DNA of 64,000 nucleotides, taken from assembly GCF_010727475.1 (NCBI RefSeq), contig NZ_AP022567.1, positions 5,208,001 to 5,272,000 on the forward strand, read 5' to 3'. This document shows, one piece after another, positions 31,837 to 40,546 of the stretch. The stretch comes from Mycolicibacterium mageritense. GTDB taxonomy: Bacteria; Actinomycetota; Actinomycetes; Mycobacteriales; Mycobacteriaceae. The notes under the pieces are model-generated. The model saw only the letters and a list, made by a program, of their open reading frames with translations. It was not told where the DNA came from and did not search any database. Each line of letters starts with the position of its first letter. Within the stretch, counting starts at the first letter, position 1. Made by a program: the position numbers and the translations under genes.

Positions 31837-33854
31837 CGGGCATGTCATGCGCTGCCCGCGCGCGCGGCGTCGAGGTGCTGCGGCCCGGTATGTCCACCAC
31901 GGTCCAGGACTGGCCCGGCCGGATCGGCTACTGGCAGATCGGAGTGCCCCCTTCGGGGCCGATGGACGACGTGTCGTTCCGATTGGCCAACGTTGCGGTG
32001 GGCAATCCCGAAGGCGCGCCGGCACTGGAGGCCACCATGGGTGGACCCGCGTTGCGGCTCGACACCGATACCTGGGTGTGTGTCACCGGTGCGCCCGCGC
32101 GCGTCACCGTCGACGGTGCCAGGGTTCCGCAGTGGGAACCCGTGCTTGTCGCGGCCGGAGCGGTGCTGGACGTCGGCATGGTCGACGGCCCAGGCCTGCG
32201 AACCTACATCGCGTTCGCCGGCGGGCTGTCGGCCGAGGAATATCTCGGCAGCGCAGCGACTTTCACGCTCGGCCGGTTCGGAGGACACGAGGGCCGCGTG
32301 CTGGCGGTGGGCGACAAGCTCGAAACCGGCGGCGCCGCGGCGGGCAGACGCAGGCGCATCCTGTTCGACGAGCAACCCGCGATCGGCAGGCACTGGTACA
32401 TCGCGGTGACGGTCGGCCCGCACTCGGCACCGGAGTTCTTCACGCGCGCCGACATCGACACGCTGCTCACCCACGACTACGAGGTGCACTTCAACTCCGA
32501 CCGGACCGGTGTGCGCCTGATCGGGCCGAAACCGCAGTGGGCACGGCCCGACGGGGGTGAGGCCGGGCTGCACCCGTCGAACATTCACGACAACGCGTAC
32601 TCGGTGGGCTCGCTCGACTTCACCGGTGACACGCCCATCCTGCTGGGCCCCGACGGCCCCAGCCTGGGCGGCTTCGTATGTCCGCTCACCGTGACCGCCG
32701 CCGACCGGTGGAAGCTCGGCCAACTCGCCCCCGGGGCAACCGTACGATTCGTCCCGGTCCGCGTTGCCGAGGCGCCGTCTCCGGCAACCGTGGGCCGGGC
32801 CCGGCGAGCGTTCCTGCCCGCGGTGTTCTCCGCAGGTGGGGATGCCGATGACGGAATCATCGCCACGACAACGTCTTCCGACGGCGCCACCGGTGTCACC
32901 TACCGCCGCATCGGCGACGACAACGTACTCGTCGAATACGGCGAGATGCGTCTTGACCTGGCGTTGCGGGCGCGTGTGCACGCGTTGCACCATGCGCTCG
33001 ACGAGGACCGGCCCGCCGGCCTGATCGATCTGACGCCGGGTGTGCGATCGCTACAGGTCAAGGTCGATCCGGATCGGCTGGGGCTGCCCGCACTCGTGGG
33101 ACTCCTGACGGAGACGGAGGCCGCGTTACCGCCGGCTCAGGAGCTGGTGGTGCCGAGTCGGACCGTGCGGCTGCCGTTGAGCTGGGACGACCCCGCGACC
33201 CGCGAGGCGATCGAGCGGTACATGCACGGCGTGCGGGCCGACGCCCCCTGGTGCCCGTGGAACATCGAGTTCATCCGGCGGATGAACGGACTCGACTCGA
33301 CCGACGACGTACACCGGATCGTCTACGACGCCGAGTATTTGGTGCTCGGTCTGGGAGACGTGTATCTCGGCGCCCCGGTGGCCACACCGCTGGACCCGCG
33401 CCACCGGCTTGTCACCACCAAGTACAACCCGGCCCGCACGTGGACGCCGGAGAACGCCGTTGGCATCGGCGGGGCGTACCTCTGCATCTACGGTATGGAA
33501 GGCCCGGGCGGCTATCAGTTCGTCGGGCGTACCACGCAGATCTGGAATCACCGTCATCCACTGGCCGCGCCCGGCTTCGATCCCGAACATCCGTGGTTGC
33601 TGAGGTTTTTCGACCGGATTCAGTGGTACCCGGTGTCGGCGGAGGAGTTGGGTGACCTTCGCGCCGACATGGCGGCGGGTCGCGGGCACGTCGACATCAC
33701 CGACGGCGAGTTCTCGCTCGCCGAACACGAAGAGTTCCTGGCTGCCAACGCCGACGACATCGTCGCGACGCGTACGGCCATGGAGATCGCACGGGCCGAG
33801 GAGCGCGCGCGGTGGGCCGCCGCCGGAGAATTCGCGACGAAGGAGACGGCATGA
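31833..33854 (+). CDS. Urea/guanidine carboxylase-like protein reduced to the carboxyltransferase (KipA-KipI) half
   Basis: The 673-residue protein aligns to the middle of biotin-dependent urea carboxylase. Residues about 10-330 are the KipA/AHS2 domain (VLRPGMSTTVQDWPGRIGYW, GVPPSGPMDD) and 370-600 the KipI/AHS1 domain (LIDLTPGVRSLQVKVDP, YGMEGPGGYQFVGRTTQIWN). It ends ARWAAAGEFATKETA, where full-length enzymes continue into the biotin carrier. The N-terminal biotin carboxylase (about 450 residues) and the C-terminal carrier with its Met-Lys-Met are both absent. ATGA overlaps on both sides show the ends are genuine. The missing domains must act in trans, or the protein has another role. Confidence 0.85.
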   Translation: MTGMSCAARARGVEVLRPGMSTTVQDWPGRIGYWQIGVPPSGPMDDVSFRLANVAVGNPEGAPALEATMGGPALRLDTDTWVCVTGAPARVTVDGARVPQWEPVLVAAGAVLDVGMVDGPGLRTYIAFAGGLSAEEYLGSAATFTLGRFGGHEGRVLAVGDKLETGGAAAGRRRRILFDEQPAIGRHWYIAVTVGPHSAPEFFTRADIDTLLTHDYEVHFNSDRTGVRLIGPKPQWARPDGGEAGLHPSNIHDNAYSVGSLDFTGDTPILLGPDGPSLGGFVCPLTVTAADRWKLGQLAPGATVRFVPVRVAEAPSPATVGRARRAFLPAVFSAGGDADDGIIATTTSSDGATGVTYRRIGDDNVLVEYGEMRLDLALRARVHALHHALDEDRPAGLIDLTPGVRSLQVKVDPDRLGLPALVGLLTETEAALPPAQELVVPSRTVRLPLSWDDPATREAIERYMHGVRADAPWCPWNIEFIRRMNGLDSTDDVHRIVYDAEYLVLGLGDVYLGAPVATPLDPRHRLVTTKYNPARTWTPENAVGIGGAYLCIYGMEGPGGYQFVGRTTQIWNHRHPLAAPGFDPEHPWLLRFFDRIQWYPVSAEELGDLRADMAAGRGHVDITDGEFSLAEHEEFLAANADDIVATRTAMEIARAEERARWAAAGEFATKETA

Positions 33855-35542
33855 GCGAGCTTGCGAGCGAATCATCGGTCATGACCAGAGTTTCCGAGAT
33901 TTACCGCGCCATCGCGGACAGCGGTCGCACCGAGGTGTTCATCCATCTGCGTGCGCAGGACGACGTCGAGCGTGACTGCCAGCGCGCCACCGGTCCGCTG
34001 GTGGGTCTGGTGCTCGCGGTCAAGGACAACGTCGACGTGGCGGGGCTGCCGACCACCGCGGCGTGCCCGGGCTTCAGTTACCTTCCCGATGCCGACGCAC
34101 CGGCGGTCGCCGCTCTCAAGGCCGCCGGTGCCGTCGTCATCGGGAAGACCAATCTGGACCAGTTCGCGACGGGCCTGGTCGGTACCCGCAGTCCCTACGG
34201 TGCGGTGCGGGATTCCCGTCGGCCCGATCACATCTCGGGTGGATCGAGTTCGGGGTCGGCGGTGGCCGTGGCGCTCGGGTTCGCCGACATCGCGATCGGA
34301 ACGGACACCGCCGGATCGGGCCGGGTGCCCGCCGGGCTGCAAGGTGTCGTCGGGATCAAGCCGACGGTCGGCGTGGTCTCCACCGCCGGGGTGGTGCCTG
34401 CGTGCGCGAGCTACGACTGCGTGACGGTCTTCGCCGCCGACCTGCACACCGCGCAGGCCGCCATGGCGGTGATGAGCGCAGGCGCACCCCAGCGGGGTTG
34501 GCCGTCGGATGCGCCGCTGGCCGCGCCGCCGGTGCCCCGGGTCGCGATACCCGACCGACTACCCGAACTGGACGCGGCGTGGCGCGACGCGTTCGACGCT
34601 GCGGTCGGCCGCGCACGTGAGGTCGGGTTCGAGATCGTCACCGTCGAGATGGAGACCTTCTTCGCCGCGGCCGACCTGTTGTACAACGGTGCGCTCGTTG
34701 CCGAACGGTGGGATGCCGTAGGCGAATTCGTGTCCGAAGCCGGGACGGATGCTGGTCTGGACCCGACCGTGGCGGCGATCGTCACCGCTGCGGGCACGCA
34801 CTCGGCGGCCGATCTGTTGCGCGACCGCCGCAGAGTCGACGAGCTACGCCGCGCCGCCGACGAGGTACTCGCCGGATGCGCCGCGCTGCTGGTGCCGACC
34901 GCGCCCGGGCACCCTACCCTCGCCGAGGTCGCGGCTGATCCCGTGGCGGTCAACACCCGGATGGGCCGCTATACGAACTTCTGCAATCTGTTCGACATGT
35001 GCGCCATCGCCATCCCGGCGGGCACGGTCGCCGACGGCGCCCAGTTCGGTGTCACGCTGCTGGCCCCGGCATTCCACGACGGGGTGCTGGCCGACTTGGC
35101 CGCGCGGTTCGCCTCGGCGCCTCCCGGCGCGTCGTGGATCGAGCCATCGTGTGCCCCGGTCGAGCTCGCGGTGTTCGGTGCGCACCTGCGGGGGCAGCCG
35201 TTGGACCATCAACTGACCGGCCGAGGCGCGCGCTGGGCAGGGGAGCTCAAGACGGCGCCGCGCTATCGGCTGTACGCGCTCGACACCGCCCCGCCCAAAC
35301 CCGGCCTGGTGCGGGTCGCCGACGACGGCGCGACGATCCTGGGGGAGCGGTGGGTGCTCTCGCGAGCCGCACTCGGAGAGTTTCTCGACCAACTGCCCGC
35401 GCCGATGACACTCGGCAAGGTCGAACTCGAGGACGGCACGTGGATCACGGGATTCGGCTGTGACCACGTGGCGCCCGCCGACGCACGTGACATCACCTCC
35501 TACGGTGGGTGGGTCGCGGCGCAGGTGCGCTCGGACCGGTGA
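33851..35542 (+). CDS. atzF: Allophanate hydrolase
   Basis: The 563-residue amidase-signature enzyme has Lys58 in AVKDN, GGSSSGS at 130-136 and the nucleophile Ser156 in TDTAGSGRVPA, followed by a C-terminal domain typical of allophanate hydrolases (AELAVFGAHLRGQPL-like region, YRLYALD, then YGGWVA at the end). It converts allophanate to ammonium and CO2. It is the last gene of the four-base-overlap operon, ending one base before a convergent GNAT gene. Symbol by family; DUR1 activity is the same reaction. Confidence 0.92.
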   Translation: MSELASESSVMTRVSEIYRAIADSGRTEVFIHLRAQDDVERDCQRATGPLVGLVLAVKDNVDVAGLPTTAACPGFSYLPDADAPAVAALKAAGAVVIGKTNLDQFATGLVGTRSPYGAVRDSRRPDHISGGSSSGSAVAVALGFADIAIGTDTAGSGRVPAGLQGVVGIKPTVGVVSTAGVVPACASYDCVTVFAADLHTAQAAMAVMSAGAPQRGWPSDAPLAAPPVPRVAIPDRLPELDAAWRDAFDAAVGRAREVGFEIVTVEMETFFAAADLLYNGALVAERWDAVGEFVSEAGTDAGLDPTVAAIVTAAGTHSAADLLRDRRRVDELRRAADEVLAGCAALLVPTAPGHPTLAEVAADPVAVNTRMGRYTNFCNLFDMCAIAIPAGTVADGAQFGVTLLAPAFHDGVLADLAARFASAPPGASWIEPSCAPVELAVFGAHLRGQPLDHQLTGRGARWAGELKTAPRYRLYALDTAPPKPGLVRVADDGATILGERWVLSRAALGEFLDQLPAPMTLGKVELEDGTWITGFGCDHVAPADARDITSYGGWVAAQVRSDR

Positions 35543-36112
35543 TCAGCGCGGTGGGCAACGGAACGAGTGCAACCGTGCGACTGCCAGGCTCTGCTCGGCG
35601 CCGAACTGCTCGAAGGTCGTCACGACCTCGAATCCCAAGCGGTGCGCCAGGTTCAGCGACGGCCCGTTGGCGGATTGGGTGATCACCAGCACCGGTTGCT
35701 CCGGGAGCTCGGCAGCGGCGGCGACCAGGAGGGCCCGGGCCGCTTCGGTGGCGTAGCCGTGGCCCCATGCCGAGTGCCGGAACACGTACGTCAGCTCCAA
35801 CTCGTTGCCCGCGGCCTCGACGTGGCCAGGCACGTCCAGTCCGCGGCGGTCCAACAGGACTGTCCCGAGCATCTCGTCGGTGTGTTTGTCAGCGACGACG
35901 AAGTGGCCGGGCGCGGCCAGCAGCGCAGCCGCGCCGACAGATTCGACCAACGCGCGTACCTCGGGTTCGGAGCGCGGGCCGCCGAGATGGCGCCGGATCC
36001 GCTCATCGATCTGGGTCTCGATGATGCCCGCCGCGTCGCCGTCGCGCGCCTTGCGCAACCGCACGCGGTCGCTGTCAATCGATTTCGCGGAGACGGTGGA
36101 ATCCTCGGGCAC
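35543..36112 (-). CDS. GNAT-family N-acetyltransferase (RimJ/RimL type)
   Basis: The 189-residue protein has the RimJ/L N-terminal pattern VRLRKARDGDAAGI, the central ELTYVFRHSAWGHGYATEA acetyl-CoA-binding region and SLNLAHRLGFEVV near the end. It would acetylate an amine or a protein N-terminus. It begins right at the end of the allophanate hydrolase gene on the other strand. Substrate cannot be deduced. Confidence 0.8.
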   Translation of the reverse strand: MPEDSTVSAKSIDSDRVRLRKARDGDAAGIIETQIDERIRRHLGGPRSEPEVRALVESVGAAALLAAPGHFVVADKHTDEMLGTVLLDRRGLDVPGHVEAAGNELELTYVFRHSAWGHGYATEAARALLVAAAAELPEQPVLVITQSANGPSLNLAHRLGFEVVTTFEQFGAEQSLAVARLHSFRCPPR

Positions 36113-36148
36113 GGTGACGACTGTTCCATACCGCGTCGGCGGCCGACG

Positions 36149-36733
36149 TCAGATGTCGGGCAGGATCACCGCGACCATGGTCTCGAGCTGGCGGGCCATC
36201 TGGCGATAGGTCATGGCGCCTGACTGCGCTTGCAGCAGCGCACCCCAGAACACCGACTCGAGCGTTGCCACGACCTCCGGCCACGCGCCGGTGCCCAGCG
36301 CGGTCGAGATGCGGCGCCGCACTTCGACGGAGATCCGCGATCTGACATCGGCCACGGCATCGTCGTCCGTGCTCACCAACGCGCGGGTGCACGCACATGC
36401 CAACCGTGGTTCGTCGGCGAGCAGAAGCGTGATCGCGCTGAGCTGTTCGCACACCCGGTCGGCGGCGCGGGCGGCAGGGTCGATGTCAAGGGCCAGCGCC
36501 GCAACCCGGTACAGGTAGAGCTCGGCGAACACCACCTCGATCGTGGGGAACTGTGCGGCAAGCGCCGCGGGTGCCATCCTGGCCCGCGCCGCGAGCGTCG
36601 GCACCGAGACACCCGCCGGATCCGATTCGTCGATCAGCTGTGCGGCGGCGCCGAACACGCGCCGGAGCGCTTCGGTGCGCCGACCGTGCGCGTCATGCAG
36701 ATGTGTCACCGTAGCCAACGCATCGTTGGACAT
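36149..36733 (-). CDS. TetR-family regulator divergent from fprB
   Basis: From ATG 36733 the product is 194 residues. The DNA-binding helices lie in LRRVFGAAAQLIDESDPAGV through PTIEVVFAELYLYR, and a C-terminal ligand domain follows. The start codon lies inside the inverted repeat GGACATGTGTCC, which recurs before fprB, so the protein most likely represses both. An upstream frame to 36850 would cross this operator and is rejected. Confidence 0.8.
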   Translation of the reverse strand: MSNDALATVTHLHDAHGRRTEALRRVFGAAAQLIDESDPAGVSVPTLAARARMAPAALAAQFPTIEVVFAELYLYRVAALALDIDPAARAADRVCEQLSAITLLLADEPRLACACTRALVSTDDDAVADVRSRISVEVRRRISTALGTGAWPEVVATLESVFWGALLQAQSGAMTYRQMARQLETMVAVILPDI

Positions 36734-36739
36734 GTGTCC
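36728..36739. promoter_or_regulatory. TetR operator GGACATGTGTCC (copy 1, over the tetR start codon)
   Basis: GGACA-TG-TGTCC is an inverted repeat with five-base arms. It contains the tetR start codon (CAT at 36731-36733 on the plus strand). The identical 12-mer is at 36870-36881, 142 bases away. Confidence 0.7.
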
Positions 36740-36869
36740 AGGGTAGAGCGGTGTGGCAGGAATGACAATGGCTGCGTGAAACATCATGACAGTTACGGTC
36801 TTTAGCTGGCCATAACGGTAGGTCTCATTGGTATGTGCGGACCACGCCATAGTTGTGGTGAGGTAAATC

Positions 36870-36881
36870 GGACATGTGTCC
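36870..36881. promoter_or_regulatory. TetR operator GGACATGTGTCC (copy 2, before fprB)
   Basis: This identical copy lies 33 bases before the fprB GTG, both copies being followed by AG. The position would block transcription start or elongation of fprB. Confidence 0.7.
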
Positions 36882-36914
36882 AGTATGCTCGCGGCTGTCG
36901 AAAGGAGCCCCGTA

Positions 36915-38513
36915 GTGGCCTACGTGATCACGCAGAACTGCTGCAAGGACGCCAGTTGCATCCCGGTCTGTCCGGTTGACTGCATCCGGCCGGCAGAGCA
37001 CCCGGACACTGCGATGGCCGGGTCCGCCACGACCGAGATGCTCTACATCGACCCGAACTCGTGCATCGACTGTGGGGCCTGCTTCGAGGAATGCCCGGTG
37101 GGCGCGATTCAGTACGAAGAGGATCTGCCGCCCGAACTGCACCGGTTCAAAGAACTCAATGCCGTGTACTTCGACCGGCATCCGTTGCAGCCCGACACGT
37201 CTGTCGTGCCTGCCGCGCGTGCGGGCGTCGAACCCGGCTCGTTGCGGGTGGCGATCGTCGGCTCGGGCCCAGCGGCGTGCTATGCCGCAGCCGAGTTGAT
37301 CGACGTGGACGGCGTCGAGGTCGACGTGTTCGAGCGGTTGCCGACGCCGTTCGGTTTGATCCGCGCCGGGGTGGCACCTGACCATCAGCACACCAAGTCC
37401 GTCGTCGACATCTTCGACCGGGTGTTCGCCAATCCCCGGGTCGCGTGCCACTTCAACGTCGAGGTCGGCGACGCGCTGAGCCACGAAGATCTGCTGAACC
37501 ACCATCACGCGGTCATCTACGCCGTTGGGGCCGCGACAAGCAGAACGTTGGGAATACCCGGTGAAGGCCTGGCAGGCAATCACGCCGCCGCCGATTTCGT
37601 GGGCTGGTACAACGGCCATCCTGACCACGCCGGCCACGTCTTCGATCTGTCGGGTCGCCGGGCGGTGATCGTCGGCAACGGCAACGTCGCGCTTGACGTG
37701 GCGCGCGTTCTGCTTTCGGGACACGCTGCCCTTGCCGTCACCGATGTCGCCGCACACACTCTGGATGCGTTGTCGCACAGCGCCATCGAGGAAGTGGTGA
37801 TAATCGGGCGGCGCGGGCTCCGGGACGCGGCGTTCTCGGTCGGCGAGTTTCTGGCCCTGGGGCACCTCGCTGGTGTCGATGTGATCGTCGACGCCGCTGA
37901 CGTGCCAGCCAACGACGACGACGATGTCGAAACGTCGTTCAAACTCGATGTCGCCCGGGAGTATGCACAGCGCACGCCCACGCCGGGGAACAAGCGGATC
38001 GTCTTCCGGTTCGGAGTATCTCCGGTCTCGGTGATCGGTGACACGCATGCCGAGGGGCTGCAGGTCCGCACTGCCCGGAACGGCACCGAGGTGATCGAGA
38101 CATCGCTGATCCTGCGGTCGATCGGGTACCGAGGCCTGCCGGTAGGGGGATTGCCTTACGACGACGTCACCGGCACGGTTCCCAACGCTGCCGGAAAAGT
38201 GGTCGACATGGCAGGTGTCTATGTGACCGGCTGGATCAAACGCGGACCGCGAGGCGTGATCGGCACCAACCGGCTGTGTGCCCAGCAGACCGTCTCCCAG
38301 CTGTGGGCAGATTTCGATGCCGGACGGCTGAGCCGCGACATCGGTGACCGGGAATCGCTCGACGCGGTCCTGGAGGCGCGAGGCGCCGACCCCGTCGACT
38401 GGTCAGCGTGGCGTGCGATCGACGCCGCCGAACGACGGCAGGGCAGGCAGCTGGAGCGGCCCCGGGTCAAGTTCGTCTCGGTCGAAGAACTCCTCAGCGC
38501 GGGCCGGCCATAG
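36915..38513 (+). CDS. fprB: Ferredoxin-fused NADP reductase, FprB type
   Basis: The 532-residue fusion has an N-terminal 7Fe-type ferredoxin (CCKDASCIPVCPVDC and CIDCGACFEECP, residues 9-62), then an adrenodoxin-reductase-like FAD/NADP module (VAIVGSGPAACYAA, APDHQHTKSV, VIVGNGNVALDVARVL, and the final GWIKRGPRGVIGTN). M. tuberculosis FprB has the same layout. It would pass electrons between NADPH and iron-sulphur or P450 partners. GTG 36915 follows AAAGGAG; the frame open to 36876 overlaps the operator. It is regulated by the divergent TetR through GGACATGTGTCC. Confidence 0.9.
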   Translation: MAYVITQNCCKDASCIPVCPVDCIRPAEHPDTAMAGSATTEMLYIDPNSCIDCGACFEECPVGAIQYEEDLPPELHRFKELNAVYFDRHPLQPDTSVVPAARAGVEPGSLRVAIVGSGPAACYAAAELIDVDGVEVDVFERLPTPFGLIRAGVAPDHQHTKSVVDIFDRVFANPRVACHFNVEVGDALSHEDLLNHHHAVIYAVGAATSRTLGIPGEGLAGNHAAADFVGWYNGHPDHAGHVFDLSGRRAVIVGNGNVALDVARVLLSGHAALAVTDVAAHTLDALSHSAIEEVVIIGRRGLRDAAFSVGEFLALGHLAGVDVIVDAADVPANDDDDVETSFKLDVAREYAQRTPTPGNKRIVFRFGVSPVSVIGDTHAEGLQVRTARNGTEVIETSLILRSIGYRGLPVGGLPYDDVTGTVPNAAGKVVDMAGVYVTGWIKRGPRGVIGTNRLCAQQTVSQLWADFDAGRLSRDIGDRESLDAVLEARGADPVDWSAWRAIDAAERRQGRQLERPRVKFVSVEELLSAGRP

Positions 38514-39390
38514 CTTCGACCTCGGCTTCCGTTTCCGGTTCTGGTGGCTTGCGGGTGGCCAGGACCGAGCCGGTCAGGATGAGCGCGAGGCCCGCGACGT
38601 TCCAGGCGGTCAGCGGCTCGCCGAGCACGATCACGCCGGCCGCCAACGCCACCGCGGGATTGACGTAGGTGAACACCAGCGCCCGCGCCGGGCCGACCTC
38701 ACGGATCAGCGCGAAGAACAGGATGAACGCCAGCGCGGTGCACAGCACCGCGAGCCCCGCGAGCGCCATCAGCACGCGACGTGACGGCATCTCGTCAGGC
38801 CAGGTGAGGGCCGCGGGCGCGGTGTAGACCACCGCGGCGATGGTCAGGCACGCGGCGGTCAGCGGCAGGGTCGGCACCTCACCGAGGTAGCGTCCGGCGA
38901 TCAGGGGAGCGATCGCGTAGCACGTCGCGACCAGCAGGACTTCGATGATCGGCCAGGTGTGGCCGCCGGTCAGGCCGGGCCCGGCGAGCACCGCCACGCC
39001 GGACAGGCCGACCGCGAGACCGGCGATTCGCTTGGCGCCCAGTCGCTCCCCGCCGGTGAGCCGGTCGAGCACCGCGGCGATGATCGGAGAGGCCGCGATG
39101 AGCAGTCCGGTCATCGAACTCGTCAGATGACGTTCTGCGTCCGACAACAGCAGCCACGCGGCGACGATCTCGAAGAACGCGAATGCCAGCACCGGTTTCC
39201 AATGCCGCAGCACGGGCGCCCAGGCGGCACGAGACATCGCCAGGGGCAACAACACTGCGGCACCCACGGCAGTCCTGGCCAGCACGAGCACCGGAACCGA
39301 GACACCTTCGACCGCCACTTTGATCAACAGGTACGGGATGCCCCAGATGACGCTCATCGCGGCGAACAACAGCCATCCGCGAGAGCTCAC
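38494..39390 (-). CDS. EamA/DMT-family transporter
   Basis: The 298-residue protein has ten hydrophobic helices in two five-helix repeats; IWGIPYLLIKVAVEGVSVP in the first repeat is the EamA entry motif, and YVNPAVALAAGVIVLGEPLT is in the second. It is an exporter-like drug/metabolite transporter, substrate unknown. It overlaps the fprB 3' end by 20 bases in convergent orientation. Confidence 0.88.
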   Translation of the reverse strand: MSSRGWLLFAAMSVIWGIPYLLIKVAVEGVSVPVLVLARTAVGAAVLLPLAMSRAAWAPVLRHWKPVLAFAFFEIVAAWLLLSDAERHLTSSMTGLLIAASPIIAAVLDRLTGGERLGAKRIAGLAVGLSGVAVLAGPGLTGGHTWPIIEVLLVATCYAIAPLIAGRYLGEVPTLPLTAACLTIAAVVYTAPAALTWPDEMPSRRVLMALAGLAVLCTALAFILFFALIREVGPARALVFTYVNPAVALAAGVIVLGEPLTAWNVAGLALILTGSVLATRKPPEPETEAEVEAMAGPR

Positions 39391-39399
39391 CGCCCCAGC

Positions 39400-40533
39400 C
39401 TACGGGCGGGTCAACTCGGCGTAGCGGCTGACGTGGCTGTCGGTCGTGCCGAATTCGTATTGCACAGCGGTGAGTCGCTTGAAGTAGTGGCCGATCGCGA
39501 GTTCCTCGGTCATGCCCATGCCGCCGTGCAACTGCACGGCGTTCTGACCGACGAAGCGGGCGGCCCGCCCGATTGTTGCCTTGGCCGCGGACACCGCCTT
39601 GGCCCGGATCGCGGGGGCCGATTCGAGGTTGAGCACTGCGAGATAGACCGCAGCGGCGGCCTGTTCGACTTCCATGTGCATGTCGACCATGCGGTGCTGC
39701 AGGGCTTGGAAGCGCCCGATCGGCTGGCCGAACTGCTGGCGTTGTTTGCAGTATTCGACCGTGTCGGCGAGCACCTTGCGCATGCCCCCGACGGCTTCGG
39801 CGCACACCGCGGCAGCGCCTTCGTCGCGGGCGCGCTCGAGCGACGCCCACGCCTGCCCTTCGGCCCCGAGGAGGGCGTCGGCGGGCAGGCGCAGATCGGT
39901 GAAGTCCAGGTCGGCGGCTCGGCGGTCATCGACGGTGCGGTACCCATGGGCGGCGAAACCGCTTGCCACCTGGTCGGTCTGGATCACGAACAGCGAAATG
40001 CCGTCGGCGTCGGCGCGATCACCGGACGTACGTGCGGTGATCAGCAAATGCGTCGCCAGCGGAGCGTTGAGCACCATGACCTTCGCTCCGTTGAGCACCC
40101 ACTGGTCACCGTCGCGGCGTGCGGTGGTGGCCACGTCGCGCCAGTTTTCGCCCGACGTGGCTTCGGTGGCGGCGAGCGCGACGACGGCCGCACCCGCGAC
40201 GACCTGTTCGAGCAGATTCCGTGCGCCCGCGCGGTGGAGCAGTCCGCCGGCCACGACCACGGTGTCGACGAACGGTTCGACCACGAGAGCATGACCCAAC
40301 GCCTCGGCGATCACCATCGTCTCGACCGGGCCACCGCCGGTGCCGCCGGCGTCCTCGGGCAGTGTCGCGCCGAGAATCCCGAGCTCCTCGGCGAAGGCCC
40401 GCCAGATCTCCGGTTGCCAGCCGATGCCCGTCTTGGCTGCTGCCCGGCTCGATTCCAGGGTGTACCGGCTCGACAGGAACTTGCCCAGCCCGTCGCGCAG
40501 CAGTTCCTGTTCCTTGGTCAGGTTGAAGTCCAT
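39400..40533 (-). CDS. Acyl-CoA dehydrogenase (subunit lacking the usual catalytic Glu)
   Basis: The 377-residue acyl-CoA dehydrogenase has the LGATLPEDAGGTGGG region, QQFGQPIGRFQALQHRMVDM and LHGGMGMTEEL, but ends FGTTDSHVSRYAEL rather than the YEGTxxxQ motif that carries the catalytic Glu. It lies 13 bases downstream of a second acyl-CoA dehydrogenase on the same strand. Mycobacterial FadE pairs of this kind form alpha2beta2 enzymes that act on steroid or unusual side-chain CoA esters. Its exact substrate is unknown. Confidence 0.88.
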   Translation of the reverse strand: MDFNLTKEQELLRDGLGKFLSSRYTLESSRAAAKTGIGWQPEIWRAFAEELGILGATLPEDAGGTGGGPVETMVIAEALGHALVVEPFVDTVVVAGGLLHRAGARNLLEQVVAGAAVVALAATEATSGENWRDVATTARRDGDQWVLNGAKVMVLNAPLATHLLITARTSGDRADADGISLFVIQTDQVASGFAAHGYRTVDDRRAADLDFTDLRLPADALLGAEGQAWASLERARDEGAAAVCAEAVGGMRKVLADTVEYCKQRQQFGQPIGRFQALQHRMVDMHMEVEQAAAAVYLAVLNLESAPAIRAKAVSAAKATIGRAARFVGQNAVQLHGGMGMTEELAIGHYFKRLTAVQYEFGTTDSHVSRYAELTRP

Positions 40534-40546
40534 CTACCGCTTCCCG

